NCBI GenBank assembly: GCA_964369475.1
Contig: CAYJFK010000020.1
Location: 1-37,929, forward strand
DNA length: 37,929 nt
Direction of reading: 5' to 3'
From: CAYJFK01 sp964369475
GTDB taxonomy: Bacteria; Bacillota; Clostridia; Oscillospirales; Feifaniaceae
The position numbers were made by a program, and so were the translations under genes. The notes beneath the pieces were generated by a model, which was not told where the DNA came from, searched no databases, and saw only the letters and a list, made by a program, of their open reading frames with translations. Numbering within the stretch: the stretch's first letter is position 1; each line of letters starts with the position of its first letter. This document shows, one piece after another, positions 1 to 7,442 of the stretch.

Positions 1-2
1 TG

Positions 3-5
3 CAT
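3..5 (-). CDS. Start codon of a gene running off the left edge
   Basis: An ATG on the minus strand at 5-3 is preceded by a GGAG-type ribosome binding site (plus-strand CTCC at 10-13) and, further upstream, by a consensus promoter at 59-87. Only the start codon lies in the window, so the product cannot be named. The promoter and binding site together make a real gene start likely. Confidence 0.45.
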
Positions 6-58
6 TATGTCTCCATTTCTTCGGTTAGCTTTTGCTTACTTGTTTTTTGTACCATAAA

Positions 59-87
59 ATTATATTCCTTTTTTGGGAAGATGTCAA
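59..87 (-). promoter_or_regulatory. Sigma-A-type promoter for the gene leaving the left edge
   Basis: Read on the minus strand there is TTGACA (87-82), a 17-base spacer and TATAAT (64-59), which is a full consensus match. It points leftward to the start codon at 5-3. It lies just outside the repeat element that starts at 97, so the element separates this promoter from the serS 3' end. Confidence 0.75.
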
Positions 88-96
88 TCTGTTTTT

Positions 97-235
97 AAGT
101 AAGAAGTAATAGTGAATAAGTAATAGCTATGGTAGAAAAACCCTTTGGGGTTTTTCTTTTATTATATTCAATACTTAATTGCCTTTGGCAATTAAGTTAC
201 CATACTTCTTACTTCTTCACTATTACCTATTACTT
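97..235 (+). repeat. Heptamer-bounded multi-hairpin element, copy E1
   Basis: The left arm is four heptamers (AAGTAAG, AAGTAAT, AGTGAAT, AAGTAAT) capped by AGCTATGG. Next come the hairpin AAAAACCC-ttt-GGGGTTTTT, an AT-rich spacer and the hairpin TTAATTGCC-ttt-GGCAATTAA. The right arm (from ACCAT at about 199) is the inverted heptamer array. It is intergenic, downstream of serS. I call this arrangement the plus orientation. Confidence 0.9.
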
Positions 236-245
236 TAAAAAACAG

Positions 246-403
246 TTTCTTCACTATTACCTATTACTTTAAAAAAAGCGCCATGCGACCAAACCAATCG
301 CACAGCGCCCTTTATTAAATAAATCAAAAATTGCCCAAGCAATTTTTCACCATACTTATTACTTCTTCACTATTACCTATTACTTATTTATTACCTCTTA
401 CCT
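246..403 (+). repeat. Partial and variant element, copy E1b, running into the serS stop
   Basis: Positions 246-270 duplicate the right arm of E1. Then comes a hairpin module built on GCGCcATGCGA...TCGCAcaGCGC (about 278-308), a hairpin AAAAATTGC-ccaa-GCAATTTTT (about 328-349), and a right heptamer arm to about 403. The arm overlaps the end of serS: the minus strand reads ATT AGG TAA, so the last codon and the stop lie in an AGGTAAG heptamer. Confidence 0.75.
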
Positions 404-1669
404 AATAACCTCGCAACCCATATAAGGTACAAGTGCCTTTGGTACTGTAACGCTGCCGTCCTCATTTTGGTAGTTTTCAAGTATTGCAGCTACCGTTCTG
501 CCGACCGCAACGCCCGAGCCGTTTAGGGTGTGGGCAAGACGGGCTTTGTCTTTGACGTCTTCCTTAAATCTAATGCCGGCACGGCGTGCTTGGAAGTCTG
601 TCATGTTGGAGCAAGAGGAGATCTCTGCATATCTGTCGTAGGAGGGTAGCCATACTTCAAGATCGTATGTCTTGGACGAGCCAAAGCCCATGTCGCCTGT
701 GCAAAGTAGCATTGTGCGGTGAGGCAGGCCGAGTTCTTGCAGAACCTTTTCGGCATCGAGCGTTAGCCCCTCGAGCTCGTCGAAGGAGGTGTCGCAGTTT
801 GAGTATTTTACAAGCTCTACCTTGTTAAACTGATGCTGGCGGATAAGGCCTCTTGTATCACGTCCTGCCGAGCCTGCCTCTGCTCTGAAACATGCCGAGT
901 ATGCACACATTTTAATAGGTAGGGTTTTTCCGTCTATTATCGACTCCCTGTGGAAGTTTGTTAGCGGTACTTCTGCCGTTGGGATTAGGTAGTAGTTTAG
1001 TCCCTCGAGTTTAAACATGTCCTCTTTGAACTTGGGGAGCTGGGCTGTGCCTATCATGGAGGCCTCGTTTACCATGAAGGGTGTTAGCATTTCTGTGTAG
1101 CCGTTTTTGGTGTGATGATCGAGGAAGAAGTTTATTATAGATCTCTCGAGCCTTGCGCCAAGCCCCTTGTAGAAGTGAAATCTTGCGCCCGTTACCTTGG
1201 CGGCCGCTTCGCTGTCTAATATGTCGAGCGCTGCGCCTATCTCCCAATGAGGTTTTGGCTCGAAGTCGAACTTGCGTGGCTCGCCCCATTTGCGCACCTC
1301 TTTGTTGTCCTCGGCGTCACTGCCTGTCGGTACGCTGTCGTCGGGGATGTTGGGTATGCTGTATAGTATCTCGAGCATCTCGCCGTCTACTTCGCCAAGC
1401 GATGCTTCGTCTGCCTTTACCTTTTCGGAAAGTGCCTTCATCTCTGCCATTATTGCAGTTGTGTCCTCGCCCGATGCCTTCATTTTGGGGATCATCTTGC
1501 TAACTTCGTTCTGTCTTGCCTTTGCGCTTTCGACTTCGCCAAGCACCTCTCTGCGGCGCTCGTCGAGTGCTATCAGCTTGTCTATGTCCCCCGTAAAATC
1601 TGTGCCCCTTGCGCATAGTCTTTCCTTAACATGTGCTGTGTCCTGCTTTATACGCTTAATGTCTAACAT
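398..1669 (-). CDS. serS: Serine--tRNA ligase
   Basis: Charges tRNA-Ser (and tRNA-Sec where present) with serine in the cytoplasm. The 423-residue protein has the usual class II layout. The N-terminal region (about 1-110) is the charged coiled-coil tRNA-binding arm. Motif 2 is in FRAEAGSAGRDTRGLIRQHQ and motif 3 is near the C-terminus in LNGSGVAVGRTVAAILENYQ. Length is normal for the family. It lies 62 bases after the membrane coiled-coil gene, in the same direction, so it may share the parAB transcript. No T-box leader fits in that gap. The stop codon lies inside the heptamer array of repeat E1b. Confidence 0.97.
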   Translation of the reverse strand: MLDIKRIKQDTAHVKERLCARGTDFTGDIDKLIALDERRREVLGEVESAKARQNEVSKMIPKMKASGEDTTAIMAEMKALSEKVKADEASLGEVDGEMLEILYSIPNIPDDSVPTGSDAEDNKEVRKWGEPRKFDFEPKPHWEIGAALDILDSEAAAKVTGARFHFYKGLGARLERSIINFFLDHHTKNGYTEMLTPFMVNEASMIGTAQLPKFKEDMFKLEGLNYYLIPTAEVPLTNFHRESIIDGKTLPIKMCAYSACFRAEAGSAGRDTRGLIRQHQFNKVELVKYSNCDTSFDELEGLTLDAEKVLQELGLPHRTMLLCTGDMGFGSSKTYDLEVWLPSYDRYAEISSCSNMTDFQARRAGIRFKEDVKDKARLAHTLNGSGVAVGRTVAAILENYQNEDGSVTVPKALVPYMGCEVIR

Positions 1670-1731
1670 TACCCTATCTCCTTAAATTATATATTTTTGT
1701 TATAATCCACCTATGCTATGAAGCTACTGCT

Positions 1732-2211
1732 CTATGCCGCCTCGCCCTCTGTTTCGGCCTCTGCCATAGATAAAAGTGCCTCGTCTATATCGGCCGCAAG
1801 CTCGTTGTGATAGCTAAGCGCCACATCGCCGCTTGGGGTCGTTATGCCTTCAAGTCGCTCGTGGGCAAGCTCTATGTTGCCGTCCTCGAATATGTCTCTT
1901 ACTGCGAGGAGCTGTGCAAGTTCTGCCATTTCCGATTGCACTTCGATTAACTGCTCTTGCAAGCTGTCATTTTCGCTTTCGAGTGCTTCGTAATCGGCTA
2001 TAAGAGATTCGTATTGCTCTTGAATGTTTTCGAGCTTTGATGTATTAAGGTCTATAACTCCTTGCTGTTCCTCCACAATCGTGCCAAAATGTTCCTCTCG
2101 CTCTATGTCTCGCTGTTGGAGCACTCCTGCCACTATAACAAATAGCAGTGCCATTGCAAAGAATACCACCACATATATTTGCAGTGATCCCGGTCCTTTT
2201 CTTTCGTCCAA
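1732..2211 (-). CDS. Membrane-anchored coiled-coil protein, unknown function
   Basis: The 159-residue product has a short cytoplasmic head, one transmembrane helix (about residues 11-30, IYVVVFFAMALLFVIVAGVL), a long acidic coiled coil (about 32-105, with many E, Q and L heptads) and an acidic tail. I do not recognise the family. The start is TTG and abuts the parB stop (TAA then TTG). A GGAGG at the end of parB, about 8 bases upstream, supports that start. Tight coupling to parB suggests co-expression and perhaps a role at the membrane in segregation or division, but that is inference from position only. Coiled-coil predictions attract false homologies. Confidence 0.75.
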   Translation of the reverse strand: MDERKGPGSLQIYVVVFFAMALLFVIVAGVLQQRDIEREEHFGTIVEEQQGVIDLNTSKLENIQEQYESLIADYEALESENDSLQEQLIEVQSEMAELAQLLAVRDIFEDGNIELAHERLEGITTPSGDVALSYHNELAADIDEALLSMAEAETEGEAA

Positions 2212-3051
2212 TTATATTCCCTCCGCCGACAGGCCAAGGCGCTCTAATAGCGAGTCTAAGTCCTCGTTCCCGTCAAATTCTATCTCTATACGCTTGTTCT
2301 TAACCTTAACTTTGCGCCCGAGCTGTTTGGCAAGGGACTTTTCAAGGTGAACTGCATAGTCGACTGTTTCTTTTTTTGGTGCTTCCTTTTTCTTTGGCAT
2401 TTTAACTGCCGCCTCGAGCTGGCGCACCGTCATTTTACCGTCTGCGGCGAGCTCGGCAAGCTCTAAGGCTCTATCGTCCTCCAGTCCTACAAGCGCCCTT
2501 GCATGTCCTTCTGATATTCTGCCCGTTTCAAGGCACTCTATTACCTCGGGGGGCAAATTCATAAGCCTTAGCGAGTTTGCAATTGCAGGGCGAGATCGGC
2601 CGACACGTGTGGCGACCTCCTCTTGCGTTAGGCCGAATTTATCCATTAATGTTCTGTATCCCCTCGACATTTCCATAGGAGATAGGTCTTCTCTTTGAAG
2701 GTTTTCTATAAGTGCGACTTCAAAGGTCTCCTCCTCGTTCATCGAGCGAAGTAGCACGGGGATCTCCTCGAGCCCTGCAAGTCGTGCGGCTCTCCAGCGT
2801 CTCTCCCCTGCTATTATTAAAAATCTGTCCCCTTTTTCCTTGACTAAAAGAGGTTGCAAAATACCATGCTTTTTTATGCTCTCCGACAGCAGGGCAAGTG
2901 ATTGATCGTCGAATTTTTTTCTCGGCTGTTCAGGGTTTGGCTCGACCGCCATTATAGGCACGATACGCACGCCACCTTCGCCCGACACTTCGATTGCACT
3001 AACATCAAGCAAAGCCTCAAGCCCCATCCCAAGCCCCTTCTTTTTCGCCAT
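2212..3051 (-). CDS. parB: Chromosome-partitioning protein ParB (Spo0J)
   Basis: A CTP-dependent DNA clamp that loads at parS and spreads, recruiting SMC and stimulating ParA. The N-terminus MAKKKGLGMGLEALL is typical. The nuclease-like CTP-binding region has GERRWRAARLAG and ENLQREDLSP. A helix-turn-helix follows (LTQEEVATRVGRSRPAIANS), then a Lys-rich linker and a C-terminal dimerisation domain. An ATG four codons upstream is in frame, but GGAGG stands 5 bases before the MAKKK ATG, so I start there (279 residues). Unusually, a 140-base repeat element (E2) separates it from parA. No promoter was seen between them, so readthrough from parA seems needed. Confidence 0.95.
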   Translation of the reverse strand: MAKKKGLGMGLEALLDVSAIEVSGEGGVRIVPIMAVEPNPEQPRKKFDDQSLALLSESIKKHGILQPLLVKEKGDRFLIIAGERRWRAARLAGLEEIPVLLRSMNEEETFEVALIENLQREDLSPMEMSRGYRTLMDKFGLTQEEVATRVGRSRPAIANSLRLMNLPPEVIECLETGRISEGHARALVGLEDDRALELAELAADGKMTVRQLEAAVKMPKKKEAPKKETVDYAVHLEKSLAKQLGRKVKVKNKRIEIEFDGNEDLDSLLERLGLSAEGI

Positions 3052-3084
3052 AAATACCTCCATAAAAAAAGCTTTAGCTTTTTT

Positions 3085-3224
3085 AAGTAAGAAGTAATAG
3101 TGAATAAGTAATAACTATGGAGGAAAAACCCTTTAGGGCTTTTCTTTTATTATATTCAAATAATTAATTGCCAAAGGCAATTAAGTTACCATACTTCTTA
3201 CTTCTTCACTATTACCTATTACCT
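3085..3224 (+). repeat. Heptamer-bounded multi-hairpin element, copy E2, between parA and parB
   Basis: Left arm AAGTAAG, AAGTAAT, AGTGAAT, AAGTAAT, AACTATGG. Hairpin 1 is AAAAACCC-ttta-GGGcTTTT and hairpin 2 is TTAATTGCC-aaa-GGCAATTAA. The right arm ends in ATTACCT, three bases before the parA stop at 3228. A separate hairpin AAAAAAGC-ttta-GCTTTTTT (about 3064-3084) joins its left end to the parB leader. Confidence 0.92.
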
Positions 3225-3227
3225 AAT

Positions 3228-3989
3228 TCATTGTCTCCCTAAAAACTCCTCGGCGAGGGCTTTGTAGCTTTCTGCGCCTCGGGAGAATTTGTCGTACATT
3301 ATTACCGGTAGTCCGTGGCTCGGTGCTTCGGATAGGCGGACATTTCGGGGGATTACTGTGGAATATACCTTTGCTCCGAAGAATTTTTTTATCTCGGCCA
3401 TTACCTCTACCGTTAGGTTTAGCCTTGCATCGTACATTGTAAGTAGCACGCCTTCTATGTCGAGGTCGGGGTTGTAGAGCTTTTTGACCTGACGTATTGA
3501 ATTGACGAGTTGTGACAGGCCTTCCAGTGCGTAGAATTCGCATTGGATTGGCACGAGCACACGGTCTGCCGCTACAAGTGCGTTTATTGTGAGCAGTTCG
3601 AGCGAGGGTGGGCAGTCTATAAAGATATAGTCGAAGGCAGGGCGAAGTGGTCGCAGTTGTTTTTTCAGGCGCTCTACCCTGTCTTGCATCGATACAAGTT
3701 CTATTGCCGCTCCTGCTAAGTTGTTGTCGGTCGGTAGCAGTAATAGCCCCTCGGCAGGTGTTCGCACAAGTGCATCTGCCGCCGAGCATTCGCCCATTAG
3801 GACGTTATATATAGAATTTTCTATGCTTTTCTTGTTTATGCCAAGTCCGGTCGTGGAGTTGCCCTGCGGATCGAAGTCGCACAGGAGCACTTTTTTACCC
3901 ATCGCTCCAAGCCCTGCCGCAAGATTTACAGCGGTCGTCGTTTTGCCGACACCGCCCTTCTGATTTGCTATTGCTATTATCTTTCCCAC
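3228..3989 (-). CDS. parA: Chromosome-partitioning ATPase ParA (Soj)
   Basis: A deviant-Walker ATPase that works with ParB in origin segregation and, in Bacillus, controls DnaA activity. The 253-residue protein starts MGKIIAIANQKGGVGKTTTA, with the signature lysine of the deviant Walker A motif, followed by CDFDPQGN (A' motif) and YIFIDCPPSL (Walker B region). Length is normal. GGAGGTGAC precedes the ATG. A promoter (4013-4041) and two parS sites lie upstream. The TGA stop is three bases from repeat E2. Confidence 0.97.
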   Translation of the reverse strand: MGKIIAIANQKGGVGKTTTAVNLAAGLGAMGKKVLLCDFDPQGNSTTGLGINKKSIENSIYNVLMGECSAADALVRTPAEGLLLLPTDNNLAGAAIELVSMQDRVERLKKQLRPLRPAFDYIFIDCPPSLELLTINALVAADRVLVPIQCEFYALEGLSQLVNSIRQVKKLYNPDLDIEGVLLTMYDARLNLTVEVMAEIKKFFGAKVYSTVIPRNVRLSEAPSHGLPVIMYDKFSRGAESYKALAEEFLGRQ

Positions 3990-4012
3990 ATTGTCACCTC
4001 CACACTCTTTTT

Positions 4013-4041
4013 ATTATATATTTATTGAATGGAAAATACAA
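4013..4041 (-). promoter_or_regulatory. Probable parA promoter
   Basis: On the minus strand TTGTAT (4041-4036), a 17-base spacer and TATAAT (4018-4013). It ends 24 bases before the parA start. The nearer parS site (4078-4093) lies about 37 bases upstream of the -35 box, so ParB bound there could affect this promoter (inference). Confidence 0.6.
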
Positions 4042-4077
4042 GTATTTGTTTTGTTTTTTGTAGGAATTTGTAATTTT

Positions 4078-4093
4078 TGTTTCATGTGAAACA
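4078..4093. other. parS: parS site 1
   Basis: TGTTTCATGTGAAACA differs at one base from the known Firmicutes parS consensus TGTTNCACGTGAAACA. It lies upstream of parA, about 8.4 kb from the proposed origin. This is the normal neighbourhood for ParB loading sites. Confidence 0.88.
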
Positions 4094-4099
4094 TGGTTA

Positions 4100-4560
4100 G
4101 GATTATATCTATCACCCTAGGGTGGTTGCAGTAGATGTTTCATGTGAAACAAAACTTAGCGAATGCTCCCCCGCATGGCGGCCTGTGCTCCTCCGCATGG
4201 GGCTCGGTGGGGGGGACCTGCCGCTCGGCTATATGCTCAGTACAAGGCATATGCCCCGCGCCCTACGTGGGGGCGATGCCAAAATGCGAAATGCTCCAAC
4301 CATTCTATATAATCGGTAGCATTTCGCATTTTGCCCATAAGGGGGAATTAATTTTGCACGCCCCACCGTGCAAAATTAATTCCCCCTTATGGGCGCTCGC
4401 TCCAATGGGAGCGAGGCATCGCCCGAGCTTGCCGCACGGTGATAGCTTAGTTAGAACAGTAGGCTCGCCGCACGCTCTCCCTTTGTCCGCAGACAAAGCA
4501 AATGTCGGGGGCTCGATGCCCCCGACATTTGCTTTGTGGTTTATGTAGCAGTAATTACAT
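4100..4560. repeat. GC-rich palindromic mosaic repeat, family 2 copy A
   Basis: This gene-free stretch shares GGATTATATCTATCACCCTA with 21195-21214, and its 4188-4211 matches the reverse complement of 21404-21427 at 23 of 24 bases. It holds consecutive perfect stem-loops: 14 bp (4281-4294 with 4319-4332), 28 bp (4333-4360 with 4367-4394), 8 bp (4396-4403 with 4408-4415) and 20 bp (4493-4512 with 4518-4537). Open frames through it are by-products of the palindromes. No promoter or protein family was recognised. Confidence 0.8.
4136..4151. other. parS: parS site 2
   Basis: A second, identical TGTTTCATGTGAAACA starts 58 bases from the first. The pair brackets GGATTATATCTATCACCCTA (4100-4119), a 20-mer that recurs exactly at 21195-21214. 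Confidence 0.88.
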
Positions 4561-4690
4561 CGGAAGGAGGGGGAGCGGCGAGGGGGCACCATCAGGGTGC
4601 CCTCTGGCTTTTAATTCTCGCCCCCCGTGGGGCGACCCAAACAGCCCGTTTGCTGTTTGGGCTCGATGCCCCCGACATTTGCATGTGGTT
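4561..4690 (+). repeat. GC-rich repeat block, family 3 copy A, at the gyrA 3' side
   Basis: 4561-4608 matches 34955-35002 at 47 of 48 bases and contains the hairpin GGGCACC-atcag-GGTGCCC. After it come the stem CCCAAACAGC/GCTGTTTGGG (4636-4645 with 4652-4661) and a second copy of GCTCGATGCCCCCGACATTT (first copy near 4511-4530). It lies downstream of gyrA on its transcript and could slow or end transcription, but no U-tract follows. Confidence 0.75.
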
Positions 4691-4725
4691 TATCCTATCT
4701 CAACTCTATAACTTTTCTTATAGAT

Positions 4726-7206
4726 CTATTCAACCTCGCTACCTTCGACCTCGCCTACAACCTCGCCTTCAACTTCACCCTCTACCAAATCTTCCTCCTC
4801 CTCTTTCGGAGCACGGGCGACTGTAACAAGTTTAGTTCCCTCGGCGACATTCATAACTCTAACGCCCTGCGTTACTCTTGAATATACAGGTATCTCGGCA
4901 CAATCTATTCTAATAACAACGCCGCTATCGGATACAAGCATAAGATCTTCCGCAACCTCTGCCATTGCAATGCCTGCAACAGCTCCTGTCTTATCGGTGA
5001 CCTTGTAGTTAAGCAGACCCATGCCGCCTCTCGACTGCAAGCGATACTCCTCTACATCGGTACGCTTGCCGTAGCCGCTCTCGGTAACTGTCAGCAGTTC
5101 TGCCCCTTCACGCACTATAACCATGCCAACAACGCTATCGCTCTCGGACAGAGTAATGGCACGTACACCACGAGCCGGACGACCCATAACACGCACGTCG
5201 TTCTCGTCAAATCGTATTGCCTTACCTTCTCTCGTACAAACAATCATGTGCTTAGTACCGTCTGTCAGCTTAACTTCCGATAGCTCGTCGCCCACATCGA
5301 GCCCGATAGCACGAAGCCCCGAGCGGCGAACATTTACAAAGTCGGAGACCTCTGTTCTCTTTATAGTTCCCCTCTTTGTAATCATGGTTAGATAGCCCTC
5401 CTCGAAGTTCTCGAGGCAAATAACGGCAGAAACCTTCTCGCCCGACTCGAGCTGCATAAGGTTAACCATGTTAGTTCCCTTAGCCGTCCTCGATGCAACA
5501 GGAATTTGATACCCCTTAAGGCGGAATACCCTGCCACGGTCGGTAAAGAACATCAAGTAGGAATGAGTATTTGCAACAAAAATATCCTCTACAAAGTCCT
5601 CCTCACGTGTCGTCATGCCTGTAACACCACGGCCACCCCTGTGTTGTGCCTTGTATAGCGACATAGACTGACGCTTAACATAACCAAGATGACTGCGAGT
5701 TATAATGCAATCCTCCTTCTCGATTAGATCCTCGTCCTCTATATCGGCATAAGAAGGCACAATCTCGGTGCGACGGTCGTTAGCATACTTATCACGCAGA
5801 GCAATAGACTCATCTCTAACGATCTCCCTAACAAGCCCATCGTCCGATAAAATCCTGTTAAAGTAAGCTATCTTCTCCATTAGCTCGGCATATTCCTGCT
5901 CGATCTTCTCACGCTCGAGACCTTGCAGTCTCTTTAACTGCATGTCGAGTATCGCCTGAGCCTGAATTTGCGACAGCTCGAAGCGAGACATAAGCCTCTC
6001 TCTCGCCTCGTCGTAGCTCTCTCTGATGATCTTAATAACTTCGTCTATATGATCGCTCGCAATGCGCAGACCCTCGAGCAAATGTGCTCTTGCCTCTGCC
6101 TTTTTCAAATCGAACCTTGTGCGGCGAACTACAATTTCCTTTTGGAATTCAATATAATGCTCTAATATTTCCTTTAAAGGAAGTGTCTTAGGCTGACCAT
6201 CGACAAGAGCGAGCATGTTTGCCGAAAAAGATGTTTGAAGTCCTGTATGTGTAAATAGCTGATTTAAAACGACCTGCGCATTTGCATCTCTCTTTAAATC
6301 AAAGCGAATTTTAAGCCCGTTTCTGCCCGACTCGTCCTCGACATCGGCAATACCTTCGATCTTCTTGGAGTTGACACACTCTGCAATCTGCATCATAAGT
6401 CTGCTCTTATTTGTCATGTATGGAAGCTCGGTAACAATAATTCTCGTCTTGTCGCCTTCCTCTATCTCTGCCTTTGCACGTACGACAAAACTTCCATGCC
6501 CCGTCATATAAGCCTGACGAATACCGCCTGCACCCATAATTAATGCACCTGTCGGGAAATCGGGCCCCTTTATAAACTGCATTAGATCGGGCAATGTCGC
6601 CTCGGGCTGCTCGAGTAGGTATACAACGGCATCTATAACCTCGCCCAAGTTGTGAGGAGGAATATTTGTCGTCATACCGACGGCAATACCCTGCGACCCA
6701 TTTACCAAAAGGCAAGGAAAACGTGCCGGCAAAACCTTTGGCTCTTGATACCTGTCGTCGAAGTTTGGCATTGTATCGACGGTCTCACGGTCTATTTCAG
6801 ACAGCATTTCCGATGCAATCTTGCTCATTCTTGCCTCTGTATAACGATATGCGGCAGGGGGGTCGCCATCGATAGAACCGAAGTTTCCGTGACCATCTAT
6901 AAGCGGCTCTCTCATGGAGAAATCCTGCGCAAGCCTTACAAGTGCATCATAAACCGAGGCATCACCATGGGGGTGATACCTACCGAGCACAGCACCGACA
7001 GTGGTAGCCGCTTTACGGAATGGCTTATCGCTCGTAAGTCCGTCCTCATACATGGTATAAAGTATGCGCCTATGAACAGGCTTTAACCCATCCCTAACAT
7101 CGGGAAGCGCTCTCGAAACAATGACCGACATGGCATACTCAATGTAGGATTTTTTCATCTCCCGACTTATGTCGACCTGTAATATATGTTGATTTTCGTA
7201 ATCCAA
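4726..7206 (-). CDS. gyrA: DNA gyrase subunit A
   Basis: The breakage-rejoining subunit of gyrase, forming A2B2 with GyrB. The 826-residue protein has the catalytic Tyr122 (AAYRYTEAR), the winged-helix and tower region, and C-terminal beta-pinwheel repeats with a GyrA-box-like KAQHRGGRGV. The tail is acidic (EEEEDLVEGEVEG...). In the quinolone-determining region the sequence is HPHGDASVYD, so residue 83 is Ala, not the Ser of E. coli. The start is TTG, with AAAGGAG about 7 bases upstream. It follows gyrB in the same direction but is separated from it by repeat E3. No clear own promoter was seen. Confidence 0.97.
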   Translation of the reverse strand: MDYENQHILQVDISREMKKSYIEYAMSVIVSRALPDVRDGLKPVHRRILYTMYEDGLTSDKPFRKAATTVGAVLGRYHPHGDASVYDALVRLAQDFSMREPLIDGHGNFGSIDGDPPAAYRYTEARMSKIASEMLSEIDRETVDTMPNFDDRYQEPKVLPARFPCLLVNGSQGIAVGMTTNIPPHNLGEVIDAVVYLLEQPEATLPDLMQFIKGPDFPTGALIMGAGGIRQAYMTGHGSFVVRAKAEIEEGDKTRIIVTELPYMTNKSRLMMQIAECVNSKKIEGIADVEDESGRNGLKIRFDLKRDANAQVVLNQLFTHTGLQTSFSANMLALVDGQPKTLPLKEILEHYIEFQKEIVVRRTRFDLKKAEARAHLLEGLRIASDHIDEVIKIIRESYDEARERLMSRFELSQIQAQAILDMQLKRLQGLEREKIEQEYAELMEKIAYFNRILSDDGLVREIVRDESIALRDKYANDRRTEIVPSYADIEDEDLIEKEDCIITRSHLGYVKRQSMSLYKAQHRGGRGVTGMTTREEDFVEDIFVANTHSYLMFFTDRGRVFRLKGYQIPVASRTAKGTNMVNLMQLESGEKVSAVICLENFEEGYLTMITKRGTIKRTEVSDFVNVRRSGLRAIGLDVGDELSEVKLTDGTKHMIVCTREGKAIRFDENDVRVMGRPARGVRAITLSESDSVVGMVIVREGAELLTVTESGYGKRTDVEEYRLQSRGGMGLLNYKVTDKTGAVAGIAMAEVAEDLMLVSDSGVVIRIDCAEIPVYSRVTQGVRVMNVAEGTKLVTVARAPKEEEEDLVEGEVEGEVVGEVEGSEVE

Positions 7207-7241
7207 AACTTTTCTCCTTTATTTGAGTTAATAGCTATTTT

Positions 7242-7408
7242 AGGTAATAGGTAATAGTGAATAAGTAATAACTATTGTGGAAAAACCCTTTGGGGTTTTT
7301 CTTATATTATATTCAATACTTAATTGCCACAGGCAATTAAGTTACCATACCTATTACTTCTTCACTATTACTTCTTACTTCTTCACTATTACCTATTACC
7401 TATTACCT
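7242..7408 (+). repeat. Heptamer-bounded multi-hairpin element, copy E3, between gyrB and gyrA
   Basis: Left arm AGGTAAT, AGGTAAT, AGTGAAT, AAGTAAT, then AACTATTG. Hairpin 1 is AAAAACCC-ttt-GGGGTTTTT and hairpin 2 is TTAATTGCC-aca-GGCAATTAA. The right arm is longer than usual (ACTTCTT, CACTATT and repeated ACCTATT units), as if heptamers had been added. Confidence 0.92.
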
Positions 7409-7410
7409 GA

Positions 7411-7442
7411 CTATTAAAAACTTCCAAAGAAGTTTTTAATAG
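7411..7442 (-). terminator. Stem-loop overlapping the gyrB stop codon
   Basis: A perfect 14-bp stem (7411-7424 with 7429-7442, loop CAAA) includes the last Tyr codon and the TAA stop of gyrB (7436-7438). It leads straight into repeat E3. There is no strong U-tract, so it may attenuate or stabilise rather than fully terminate. Confidence 0.5.

Noticed and set aside
1670..1731. T-box leader before serS
   Set aside because: The gap of 62 bases is too short. The 69-base gap before metG is also too short.
3223..3789. Alternative frame over parA
   Set aside because: Out-of-frame shadow, low complexity, no match to any family.
4511..4522. tRNA T-arm-like GGGGC-TCGAT-GCCCC
   Set aside because: It is the tip of a 20-bp perfect hairpin; no acceptor, D or anticodon arm can be found.
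4305..4592. Minus-strand frame with KANVGGIEPPTFALSADKG
   Set aside because: It runs through the perfect palindromes of the GC-rich repeat and has no family features or good ribosome site. It is a by-product of the repeat; similar spurious frames are often annotated in Clostridia.
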